Source: Rhodohalobacter sp. 614A
GTDB taxonomy: Bacteria > Bacteroidota > Rhodothermia > Balneolales > Balneolaceae
Direction of reading: 5' to 3'
DNA: 64,000 bases
NCBI RefSeq assembly: GCF_021462415.1
Contig: NZ_JAKEDS010000001.1
Span: forward strand, 1,026,273 to 1,090,272
Below, piece after piece: positions 54,073-62,524 of this stretch (position 1 is its first letter; each line of letters begins with the position of its first letter). Both the position numbers and the translations under genes were made by a program. A model generated the notes under the pieces. That model was not told where the DNA came from, did not search any database, and saw only the letters and a program-made list of their open reading frames with translations.

Positions 54073-56796
54073 ATGGATAGTTCAACGAAGCATCCAAAAG
54101 AGAAAAAAAACATTGAAATTGAATCGAAAAAGAGTACGTCTGCGGGCTGGTCTCGCAGGGAATTTCTGAGAGGAAGTCTTGGGTCAGCCGGACTTTTAGC
54201 TCTTTCGGGAACAGGCCTGTTTCATGTATTACAGGGTTGTACGCCGGAAGATTCCAAAACAGCATTCGCACGCCGTGCTTCCGAGCTGATTGAGCAGATG
54301 ACCGTTGAGGAAAAAATTTCTCAGCTACGCTACGATGCACCCGCCATTGACCGGCTCAATATCCCGCAATACAACTGGTGGAATGAGTGTCTGCATGGCG
54401 TGGGCCGTGCAGGATTGGCAACCGTTTTTCCCCAGGCGATTGGGATGGCAGCTACATGGAACACCGATCTATTTCATGAAACAGCAACTGTGATTTCGGA
54501 TGAAGCACGTGCCAAACACAAGGCATTTGTAGATTTAGGCCGCCGCGATATTTACATGGGCCTTACATTCTGGACACCCAACATCAATATTGTTCGCGAT
54601 CCGCGATGGGGGCGGGGACAGGAAACTTATGGTGAGGATCCATACCTGACGGGTCAGCTTGCCAATTCATTTATCCGTGGAATTCAGGGGGATGATCCCA
54701 ATTATTACAAAGCGATTGCTACTTCCAAACATTTTGCCGTTCATAATGGGCCCGAACCGTTGCGCCATTCATTTGATGTGGATGTAAGTGATCGCGATCT
54801 GTATGAAACCTATCTGCCGATGTTTAAGACAACTGTTCAGGATGCGAAAGTGGCGTCTGTGATGTGTGCTTACAACCGGTTCAGGGGTTTGCCATGCTGT
54901 GGAAGTGACCCTCTTCTGAAAGAAATTTTACGCGATGACTGGGGGTTTGAGGGATATGTTGTGACCGACTGTTGGGCGATTGCTGATTTTTATGTTGAAG
55001 GTCGGCATGATTTCTCCGATACAGCTGCTGAAGCGGCTGCGATTTCACTGAAATCCGGTTCAGATGTCAACTGCGGAAACTCATTTCCACACCTTCAGGA
55101 AGCCTATGACAAAGGCATGATAACGGATGAAGATTTGAATGTAGCTCTGCAGAGGCTTTTCGAAGCACGCTTCAAGTTGGGCATGTTTGATGATCCCGCA
55201 GATGTACCATTCTCTGATATTCCTTATTCGGTTGTAGCCAGCGAAGAACATAACGAAGTAGCTTTGCAGATGGCGAGAGAATCTATCGTACTCCTGAAAA
55301 ATGAGGCCGTGTCTGGACAAAACGATCCACTGTTACCGCTTGATAAAAACCTGAATTCAATCGCAGTTATCGGGCCAAACGCTGACAACTACTGGAGCAT
55401 GCTTGGAAATTATCATGGTACTCCGGCGGATGCCATCACACCGCTGAAAGGAATTCAGAATAAGCTGGGAGACCAGGTTCAGGTTAACTATGCGTTGGGT
55501 TCACACATTGCTGAAGGAATTCCAAACCTCAGTACAGTGGCAAGCGAATATTTGATTCCGTCCCAGGGAGAAGGAAACGGGCTGTACGGCGAGTATTTTG
55601 ACAATTCCGAGTTTGAAGGCGAGCCGGTTATAAGCCGCGTAGATCCTGAAGTTGATTTTATCTGGAAAGATGATACACCGATAAATGGAGAGCTTGCTCA
55701 TCAATTTTCAGGTCGCTGGACCGGGCAGTTGAGGGCCCCGGTTTCCGGAACTTACGCCATTGGGTTGAATGGAATGAATTACTTCAAGCTCTATTTTGAA
55801 GGCGAAGAGCGCTTTGATCGGCAAATGACCCATTCACCGTGGTACCGGTATTTTGAGATTGATTTGGAAGAGGGTGAAACGTACGATATCATGATCGAAT
55901 TTTACAGTTACGGCCCTGACCCGCAAATTCAGCTTACCTGGGAAATCCCCGGAAAAGACCTGTTGGCTGAAGCGATTGAAGCAGTTGAAAATTCAGATGT
56001 AGCCGTGCTTTGCCTTGGATTAAATGCACGAATGGAAGGCGAAGAAATGGACCTTGAAGTGGAAGGGTTTGAAGGAGGAGATAAAACAAATCTGAAACTC
56101 CCGGCACCTCAGGGAAATTTAATGAAAGAGATTTACGCGCTCGGTAAACCGGTTGTTCTGGTTCTGATGAGCGGAAGTGCCATTGCCATCAATTGGGCGG
56201 ATGAAAATATTCCCTCGATTCTCCAGGCGTGGTACGGAGGTCAGGCGGGCGGTACAGCTGTGGCCGATGTTCTGTTTGGCGATTATAACCCTGCAGGGCG
56301 ACTTCCGGTAACGTTCTATAAATCAATCGAAGATCTGCCGGAGTTCACGAATTACGATATGGAAGGCCACACCTATAAGTACTTCAAAGGAGAGGTACTT
56401 TATCCGTTTGGATATGGGCTGAGTTACACCACATTCGATTATGCAAACTTGCAGGTTGGGAGTGCGGAATACTCAGCTGAAAATGGAGGTGAATTATTAA
56501 TAACTGCCGATGTTACAAACTCCGGTGAGTTAGACGGCGATGAAGTGGTTCAGCTTTACCTCAGCTATCCAAACGGATCAGATCCAAGACTGGTAAAAGA
56601 ACTCAAAGCTTTCAAACGGGTACGTATTCCGGCCGGTGGAACCCAAACAGTTGAATTTTCGCTTAACTCAGTTTCTTTCGAACATTGGAATGAAGAAGCC
56701 GGAGGAATGGCGGTTCTTCCGGGAGATGTTGAATTGATGATCGGACGATCTTCAGGAGATATCCAATTATCAGAAACCTTCTCGGTTACCGCTTAA
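54073..56796 (+). CDS. GH3 glycosidase with PA14 insert and Tat signal (907 aa)
   Basis: An exported family 3 hydrolase, most like beta-xylosidases or beta-glucosidases. ATG 54073 is used because GGGGGA ends four bases upstream. A twin-arginine signal (WSRREFLRGSLGSAGLLAL) is followed by a lipobox-like VLQGC. The GH3 core holds NWWNECLHGVGRAGLATVFP, GQETYGEDPYLTG and the nucleophile in FEGYVVTDCWAIADF. A PA14 domain (about 505-650; GLYGEYFDNSEFEG, APVSGTYAIGLNGMNY) is inserted in the C-domain. The fibronectin-III-like end is GELDGDEVVQLYLSYPNGSD. The PA14 part probably shapes substrate binding. Confidence 0.93.
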   Translation: MDSSTKHPKEKKNIEIESKKSTSAGWSRREFLRGSLGSAGLLALSGTGLFHVLQGCTPEDSKTAFARRASELIEQMTVEEKISQLRYDAPAIDRLNIPQYNWWNECLHGVGRAGLATVFPQAIGMAATWNTDLFHETATVISDEARAKHKAFVDLGRRDIYMGLTFWTPNINIVRDPRWGRGQETYGEDPYLTGQLANSFIRGIQGDDPNYYKAIATSKHFAVHNGPEPLRHSFDVDVSDRDLYETYLPMFKTTVQDAKVASVMCAYNRFRGLPCCGSDPLLKEILRDDWGFEGYVVTDCWAIADFYVEGRHDFSDTAAEAAAISLKSGSDVNCGNSFPHLQEAYDKGMITDEDLNVALQRLFEARFKLGMFDDPADVPFSDIPYSVVASEEHNEVALQMARESIVLLKNEAVSGQNDPLLPLDKNLNSIAVIGPNADNYWSMLGNYHGTPADAITPLKGIQNKLGDQVQVNYALGSHIAEGIPNLSTVASEYLIPSQGEGNGLYGEYFDNSEFEGEPVISRVDPEVDFIWKDDTPINGELAHQFSGRWTGQLRAPVSGTYAIGLNGMNYFKLYFEGEERFDRQMTHSPWYRYFEIDLEEGETYDIMIEFYSYGPDPQIQLTWEIPGKDLLAEAIEAVENSDVAVLCLGLNARMEGEEMDLEVEGFEGGDKTNLKLPAPQGNLMKEIYALGKPVVLVLMSGSAIAINWADENIPSILQAWYGGQAGGTAVADVLFGDYNPAGRLPVTFYKSIEDLPEFTNYDMEGHTYKYFKGEVLYPFGYGLSYTTFDYANLQVGSAEYSAENGGELLITADVTNSGELDGDEVVQLYLSYPNGSDPRLVKELKAFKRVRIPAGGTQTVEFSLNSVSFEHWNEEAGGMAVLPGDVELMIGRSSGDIQLSETFSVTA

Positions 56797-56835
56797 GAAC
56801 TATAAGCTTTCTTCTGATTAGGAGGTCACAGGAAA

Positions 56836-57324
56836 TTACCATCTGTAGCCGCGACGGCCGAATTTCTGATTTTGCGGAAAGCTTCGGTCGCCGGCCCAGA
56901 ATGGACGCAGGTTTTCGTCACGAAGTTGAAGTGTGCGGCCATTGGTGGTTATTTCCTTCGCAATAAAGTCCTGAGGTTGCAGTTCATCTGTTCGAAATGC
57001 TTGTATCGAAATTTCTTCGCCGATTTCAAGTTCGTCTACGAAAGATTTAACAGCATAAGCTGCACCCAAATGGATATTGATCAGTTCGTCGCTTTGGTCG
57101 GTTTTAATAAATATGTGAGTCCCGATATAGGCATACCCGGTAGCATGTTCGCACGGGCCGGTTTTTATATGATCCAGCCTCCCAAAAATAAGTTCGATTT
57201 CCGGTTGTTCAAATTCTCTCGCAATACCGGTTGAATTTCCCATCCCTTTTTGAGCAAAAAGAGACGGATTTAACAGAAATAAACTTCCTGTAAGCAATCC
57301 TGCAATTTTCAAATATGTTCTCAT
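56836..57324 (-). CDS. Exported protein of unknown function (162 aa)
   Basis: I do not recognise the family. The start is ATG 57324 because AAGGA lies six bases upstream; in-frame codons further upstream are ignored. The signal is RTYLKIAGLLTGSLFLLNPS then LFAQ. The mature part has HIKTGPCEHATGYAYIG with a single Cys and two His, then a beta-rich section (IFIKTDQSDELINIHLGAAY, ISIQAFRTDELQPQDFIAK) that could be an OB or cystatin-like fold, and an R/F-rich end. A metal-binding role is possible but unsupported. Confidence 0.65.
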   Translation of the reverse strand: MRTYLKIAGLLTGSLFLLNPSLFAQKGMGNSTGIAREFEQPEIELIFGRLDHIKTGPCEHATGYAYIGTHIFIKTDQSDELINIHLGAAYAVKSFVDELEIGEEISIQAFRTDELQPQDFIAKEITTNGRTLQLRDENLRPFWAGDRSFPQNQKFGRRGYRW

Positions 57325-57493
57325 AAATCCTTCCCGATTAATATTTACCTGTTTATTCAATAACGTCTGAATCGAAAAATTCGCTTCTGGAACGCCGATA
57401 TATTTCTGTCATTTTCTCTAAATTGTTTTTAGAGAGATATCCAAAAAGGTTTTTCATGAGAGGAAATATTCATTTTTTTTTTGAGAGCTAAAT

Positions 57494-57946
57494 ATGTTTT
57501 CTGAAAAAGAAAGTCGGACGGGTACAAAGTTGCACATTCTGATATTGATGCTATGTTTGAACTTGTGCACAGTTTTATTCACTTCATGCACAATTTCGGA
57601 GAAAGAAAACGAAGAAACAGAAAAGCTATATCGTGCACTGGAATATCAGGCAGCATCTCTGAATAACGTGTTGCCGCAAAAACTCGACTTAAACACCCAT
57701 TTCGACAGTGTGGGATTTGGCTCAAATCAGTTACGGTATTACTACAGTCTTTCCAATCTAAGCGAAAAGGATTTTCTGGAAAGAGAATTGCGCGATTCTC
57801 TCTACGCTGAAGCTGTAGATCGAATTCCATGCACGCTTTGGCGACCGGTTTACATGCAGGGCGTGGAGGTTACGTTCAATTACTACTCATCCGATGGCAA
57901 GCGAATCCTTCATTTCGTACGGCAGGGAGAAGCCTGTTACCAATAG
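57494..57946 (+). CDS. Small lipoprotein of unknown function (150 aa)
   Basis: A lipoprotein signal (LHILILMLCLNLCTVLFTSC) precedes an acidic start (TISEKENEETEKLY). The rest is a small alpha-beta domain with two further cysteines (VDRIPCTLWRPVYM and GEACYQ at the end). No family recognised. It lies 135 bases before the CbiX-like gene and may share its direction only by chance. Confidence 0.6.
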   Translation: MFSEKESRTGTKLHILILMLCLNLCTVLFTSCTISEKENEETEKLYRALEYQAASLNNVLPQKLDLNTHFDSVGFGSNQLRYYYSLSNLSEKDFLERELRDSLYAEAVDRIPCTLWRPVYMQGVEVTFNYYSSDGKRILHFVRQGEACYQ

Positions 57947-58080
57947 ATTTGTCGCGACGTAGAAAAATCAAATTAAATGCTTAAAACTATTTAGATTAAT
58001 TCTAGATAGTTTTATTTTAGATCTGTCCTATATCCAAGAACTTACTTTTTTGAGTTCTCCAAAACTATTTACAGATCAAA

Positions 58081-59058
58081 ATGAAAAACACACTAAAGAA
58101 ACTAATCCTGATTTGTCTCTTCATCTATGTGGGGGATGCACTCGCTCAAAAGACAGGCGTACTTGTTATGGCACACGGTGGCGGTGAAGAATGGAATAAC
58201 TACGTTAAAGAAGCTGCCATGCCACTGAGCGATCACTACGAAGTAGAATTTGCGTGGGGGATGGCCAATCCTGTAACCCTTCAACAGGGAGTAAATTCCT
58301 TGGAAAAGAAAGGTGTTTCAGAGATCATTGCCATACCACTGTTTATTTCAAGTTACAGTCCGATTATCCGCCAAACGGAATACCTTTTTGGCATGCGTGA
58401 TTCTATGGTGGATCGCCCCATGCCGGTGATGCATCATGCCGATCATTATATAAAGATGTTTAATGTTGAAGTTGATTCCTCAAAATTTCGCCATGGAATG
58501 TATTTTCCGGATGAGCTTCCGAGAATATCCAAAGAAGCCGACATTACAATGACCGAAGCACTCGATTCGCATGATGTAGTTGCCGAAATCCTGGGAGAAA
58601 GAATCCATGCGATGAGTGAGAATCCATCCACCGAAACAGTGATCATTGCCGCCCACGGCCCCAATAGTGAAGAAGATAATGCCATGTGGGTTGAAACGAT
58701 GGAAGAACTCATTCAAAAAATTCAAACAAATGAGGAAAAAGATGGTGGAGAGAAATTCAAGCAAATGTTTGGTGTAACGGTTCGTGACGACGCGTCTGAA
58801 ACCGTACATGACCAGGCAAAAGCTCAATTGAGAACTCTTGTCCGCCAGTCCGGAATGAATGGCGATGTGATTGTTGTACCACTTTTTCTCTCCTCCGGTG
58901 GACGCGAACAGGCTGTTGCAGAACGTCTTGAAGGGCTTGATTTCAAATGGAGTGGAGAAACTCTTTTGCCGCACTCAAAACTTACTGACTTTTTAATGAA
59001 TTCAGCTGAAAAAGCAGATGAGACTAAGAATGGTAAGAATCAGGCTTCCATAGAATAA
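58081..59058 (+). CDS. Exported CbiX/sirohydrochlorin chelatase-like protein (325 aa)
   Basis: Two tandem class II chelatase-like domains: GVLVMAHGGGEEWNNYVKEA then IAIPLFISSYSPIIRQ, and TVIIAAHGPNSEEDNAMWVE then VIVVPLFLSSGGREQAVAER. The histidines in each AHG motif resemble the metal ligands of CbiX/CbiK, which insert Co or Fe into tetrapyrroles. Unlike most members it begins with a signal peptide (LKKLILICLFIYVGDALAQ), so it acts outside the cytoplasm, as CbiK of Desulfovibrio does. A metal-carrying or haem-related role is inferred; cobalamin genes are not present here. Confidence 0.78.
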   Translation: MKNTLKKLILICLFIYVGDALAQKTGVLVMAHGGGEEWNNYVKEAAMPLSDHYEVEFAWGMANPVTLQQGVNSLEKKGVSEIIAIPLFISSYSPIIRQTEYLFGMRDSMVDRPMPVMHHADHYIKMFNVEVDSSKFRHGMYFPDELPRISKEADITMTEALDSHDVVAEILGERIHAMSENPSTETVIIAAHGPNSEEDNAMWVETMEELIQKIQTNEEKDGGEKFKQMFGVTVRDDASETVHDQAKAQLRTLVRQSGMNGDVIVVPLFLSSGGREQAVAERLEGLDFKWSGETLLPHSKLTDFLMNSAEKADETKNGKNQASIE

Positions 59059-59074
59059 ACCATTCAACTTCGCA

Positions 59075-59127
59075 GACAGCCAACAGAATATCAGAGAGTA
59101 ATGTTAAAAGTAAGGGTGTTGGCTGTC
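59075..59127. terminator. Bidirectional hairpin between convergent genes
   Basis: GACAGCCAACA (59075-59085) and TGTTGGCTGTC (59117-59127) pair over 11 positions. The right arm overlaps the stop codon of the histidine kinase. No strong T-run. Confidence 0.65.
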
Positions 59128-61312
59128 AGGGGAGAACTTCAGCTTGTATTTCTTTATAAACGAAATTTAATTGAACAGAGGTTCCCCCGTTCATCTTAAA
59201 AGACAGATCTCCATCCAATTGTTGGGTTACTTTTTCCAGAAGCTTTAAGCCAAGGGTATTACTGTTGTCTGCATCTGATTTGGTAAATCCCTTCCCATTA
59301 TCTTCAATGTTTAAACGGATAAGATTATCACTCCGTTTGCATTCAATTCTTAAAACAGCTTCTTGATCTTCGGAAAATGCATGTTTAAAAACGTTGGTAA
59401 CCGCCTCGTTTATAAAAAGTGCACAAGGCACAGCCTGATTGATATTCAACTCAACGGGTTCAAGGTCATAATCAATTTGAATTGAACTGGTGGCGCTGAT
59501 TGTTGACGAGATGTTTTCTACAAGACTTTTAATGTTTTCATCCAACCGAATACTCCTGAAATCTTGTGATGAATAGAGCTGCTCGTGCACAAGTGCAATA
59601 GACCGAACCCGAAAGGCACTGTCTAATAAAACATTTACAAACTCGGTATTACTTTCTTTAAAAGCCTGCAAATGCATTAGGCCGGAAATGATTGCAAGAT
59701 TGTTTTTTACCCGATGATGGATTTCGGAAAGTAACAGGCTTTTCTCCTCATAGCTTTTCTGAAGTTCTTTTTTAGCATTCACACTCGGTGTAATATCCTC
59801 AACTAAAGACATTACCGTATCTACAGAGCCGTCTTCATTTTTAATAACAGAATTGTACCATATACAGTGTATGATTCTGCCATCTTTTGTGAGGTTCCGG
59901 TTTTGCGAAACATTCCCATCTCTTGTGCCAGAAAGTAACTCAGAAGAGGTTTTTTGAACTTGTTGATTATCCTCTTTATAAACGATATCAGCCGCTGTGA
60001 TCTGTTGATCAAAAATTTCCTGTTTCGTCCAGCCAAAAATTTGTTCACATTTATTAGACCATTTGGTGATACGCTGACTTTTGTCAAACTCAACAACTCC
60101 AAGCGGGCTATTTTCTAAATGAGTGCTAAGTTTTTTATGGGCTTTTGATAGCTCTCTTTCTGCTTCTATTCGGTCAGTTACATCTCTGAAATTATCTACA
60201 ATACCCTGCACGGCAGGATCGTCTAACATATTTGTGACAACAGCCTCCAGCCAACGCCAGCTCCCGTTTTTGTGGCGCATTCTGGATGTGTATCCCGGTA
60301 TGGATTCGCCGGGATTTTCCAGTGATTCCAGTACTTTCTGCTCAACACCTGCCATATCATCGGGATGAAGAAGCTCGAATAAGTTAAGTTTCATCACTTC
60401 CGCTACACTGTATCCCAGAATTTTCTGAATCGAGGGAGTTATATATTTCAGGTTTCCCTGCTCATCCAAAATAGCAATCCCATCACTTCCCTGTTCAACA
60501 AGGGCACGGAACCTGCGCTCATTTTCCTCGAGTTGAAGCTGCGTTTTCCGTTGATCGGTAATATCCTTAATGCTTACAAAAGCGCCGGTGATATGGTCAT
60601 CATTTTCACCTAAGGCAGGTTTAAAACTGAAAGAAAAGATTCGCTCCTCCTGGGTGTCAGGTGCTTTTAGGGTCAATTCGTTTTCAATAAAATTTCCATC
60701 AAAAACTTTATTGTAGATGGTTTTAATCTCTTCAATTCTACCTGGTTGTGCATAATCAAGAATGGAATCTCCTTTTTGAACAGCTCTTCCAAAAAATTTC
60801 AGATAACTGTCAAAGAATTGGTTATTGAAAGTAAGAATCTCAAAATTTCTGGATACCAGGATAAACATCTCTTCGGTATGGCTGATAAGAATACTTTTCT
60901 GGAGTTCTATCTCTTTCTGGGAAGTGATATCCTGAATAGTGCCATACACTATATTTGAATCGGCCTGCTGATTCTTTCTGCCAATAACCCGCACCCATTT
61001 TATTTTGCCTGACGCCGATTTAATGCCTGCTTCGTATTCAAGCTCCTTTCCGTTTTTTAGCAAGTCTAAAAAAGTATTCTCAACTACGTTTTTAAATGGG
61101 TCGAGGTAAAAGGAGAGATGTTGTTCAAAGGTGGGGATTTTTTTTTCCTGAAGCTCAAAAATTTGATATACCCCATTCGTCCATTTCGTTGTTCTTGATT
61201 GTAAGTCAATTTCCCAACGGCCTATCTTTGCCACCTCTTCAAGGTCGTGCATCCATTTCTTAAAGGGGTCTGCATTTGAAGAAGAAGATCTATTTTCAGT
61301 AGAGGAAGACAA
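59126..61312 (-). CDS. PAS-domain sensor histidine kinase, HisKA_2 type (728 aa)
   Basis: A soluble multi-PAS kinase. Four PAS domains lie in the first 510 residues (EEVAKIGRWEIDLQSRTTKW; YSVAEVMKLNLFELLHPDDM; FDKSQRITKWSNKCEQIFGW are examples). A dimer/phosphoacceptor domain has SEIHHRVKNNLAIISGLM (His near 532), typical of HisKA_2/HWE-related kinases, followed by HATPase motifs NEAVTNVFKHAF and IEDNGKGF. No membrane segment, so it senses cytosolic or diffusible signals. No response regulator is adjacent; partners are unknown. Confidence 0.93.
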   Translation of the reverse strand: MSSSTENRSSSSNADPFKKWMHDLEEVAKIGRWEIDLQSRTTKWTNGVYQIFELQEKKIPTFEQHLSFYLDPFKNVVENTFLDLLKNGKELEYEAGIKSASGKIKWVRVIGRKNQQADSNIVYGTIQDITSQKEIELQKSILISHTEEMFILVSRNFEILTFNNQFFDSYLKFFGRAVQKGDSILDYAQPGRIEEIKTIYNKVFDGNFIENELTLKAPDTQEERIFSFSFKPALGENDDHITGAFVSIKDITDQRKTQLQLEENERRFRALVEQGSDGIAILDEQGNLKYITPSIQKILGYSVAEVMKLNLFELLHPDDMAGVEQKVLESLENPGESIPGYTSRMRHKNGSWRWLEAVVTNMLDDPAVQGIVDNFRDVTDRIEAERELSKAHKKLSTHLENSPLGVVEFDKSQRITKWSNKCEQIFGWTKQEIFDQQITAADIVYKEDNQQVQKTSSELLSGTRDGNVSQNRNLTKDGRIIHCIWYNSVIKNEDGSVDTVMSLVEDITPSVNAKKELQKSYEEKSLLLSEIHHRVKNNLAIISGLMHLQAFKESNTEFVNVLLDSAFRVRSIALVHEQLYSSQDFRSIRLDENIKSLVENISSTISATSSIQIDYDLEPVELNINQAVPCALFINEAVTNVFKHAFSEDQEAVLRIECKRSDNLIRLNIEDNGKGFTKSDADNSNTLGLKLLEKVTQQLDGDLSFKMNGGTSVQLNFVYKEIQAEVLP

Positions 61313-61487
61313 TTCTTTTTTCCTTTATTTATATCAAGCACATTAAATTAAATAAACCTAATAGTTGCTCGAATATCAATGGCAATTTTATTCTAATTCA
61401 TTGATTTAAAATGATTTAGAAAAGGGGATAATTATGGTTGGAAAAGAAAAAAAGGTGAATCAGGGCGTTCTTTGTGCTGAAGATAAT

Positions 61488-62270
61488 TCAGGATCGTTCG
61501 CGACGTGATGCGGTAGAAACAGAATTCCCGGATTCGTTTTGTGATTCTGAATCTTCAAGAATAATATCAGGGGAACCTGGTGGTTGAATACGTTTCCCAA
61601 TAGCTGAGAGAATACGTCTAAACTGTGATTTCTGTTTTTCGAAGTAACGTTTAAGATAGAGCCGGCCCATTCCTAAACCTCCAATCCCCGCAAGGAATGG
61701 AAGGAGAAAGTAAACGATATCGGGAAAATTCGTGCCGTCAAGAAAAATTCCCATAATAGCCGCTCCGGCCAGGAAGGGAAGCAGGCTGGATAAAATCATC
61801 ATTCCTCGCCAATTAGAAACAAACTGAATTTTTGTATTTCCATCCTGGGGTGTAAGTGAGATGTGCTTGTAACCGACTTCCTTGATGCGTTGCTCCCACT
61901 CAAATGATTTGCCAACTTTATGGATTTTTCCAATCCCACCGGTTACTTGCCGGATATTCTGTACAATTTCTTCCCATGTATCTTCATCAATCTCTCCGGG
62001 AGTAATATGGACATCCTGGATTTTATGGGATGCCGTAATCCAATTAAAATCAGAATCCAATTCAGGCATATGAGCACTTTGAATTGCCTCTTGCACAGAA
62101 TCTTTATCGATGCCTGCCTCTTCGGCGATATGAAGAAGTTCATCCTCTGTTAACCCTTGTTGATCGCCATACAGATCTTTCCTGGCCTGAATCTTAGAGG
62201 CTTTGGTGAGAATTTTACTGATCTCTTCTTTGGAAAATGTTGGTTTGTTATCCATGATTCTATCAATCAT
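61488..62270 (-). CDS. Membrane protein of unknown function (260 aa)
   Basis: The N-terminal half is soluble with an acidic helical repeat (GLTEDELLHIAEEAGIDKDS). Two membrane helices follow near residues 155-175 and 185-205 (LSSLLPFLAGAAIMGIFL, DIVYFLLPFLAGIGGLGMG), then a basic stretch and a polar end. It resembles small uncharacterised Bacteroidota membrane proteins. The start could be ATG 62270 or the in-frame ATG 62255; no Shine-Dalgarno sequence decides. Divergent from the propeller sensor gene. Confidence 0.6.
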   Translation of the reverse strand: MIDRIMDNKPTFSKEEISKILTKASKIQARKDLYGDQQGLTEDELLHIAEEAGIDKDSVQEAIQSAHMPELDSDFNWITASHKIQDVHITPGEIDEDTWEEIVQNIRQVTGGIGKIHKVGKSFEWEQRIKEVGYKHISLTPQDGNTKIQFVSNWRGMMILSSLLPFLAGAAIMGIFLDGTNFPDIVYFLLPFLAGIGGLGMGRLYLKRYFEKQKSQFRRILSAIGKRIQPPGSPDIILEDSESQNESGNSVSTASRRERS

Positions 62271-62524
62271 AAAAGCTATAAAAGATTAATGAATATGTTT
62301 AAAAACTAAAAATAGATGGAATGATTTATGGTAGAATACACTTGAAATTAGATCTAAATAGTTAAAGGAAATTCTTTTTTGTAAATTTTAGTAAGAGAAT
62401 TAACTGGTGCACGTTAACGGTCGATAAAAACAGAGAAGTGGGGTGTTGGAAGATCTAGCCAATAATGGGATACGAGCGCTCAACAAGTAAATAAATCTCC
62501 TTTTGATTTATTAACTCATTCAAT

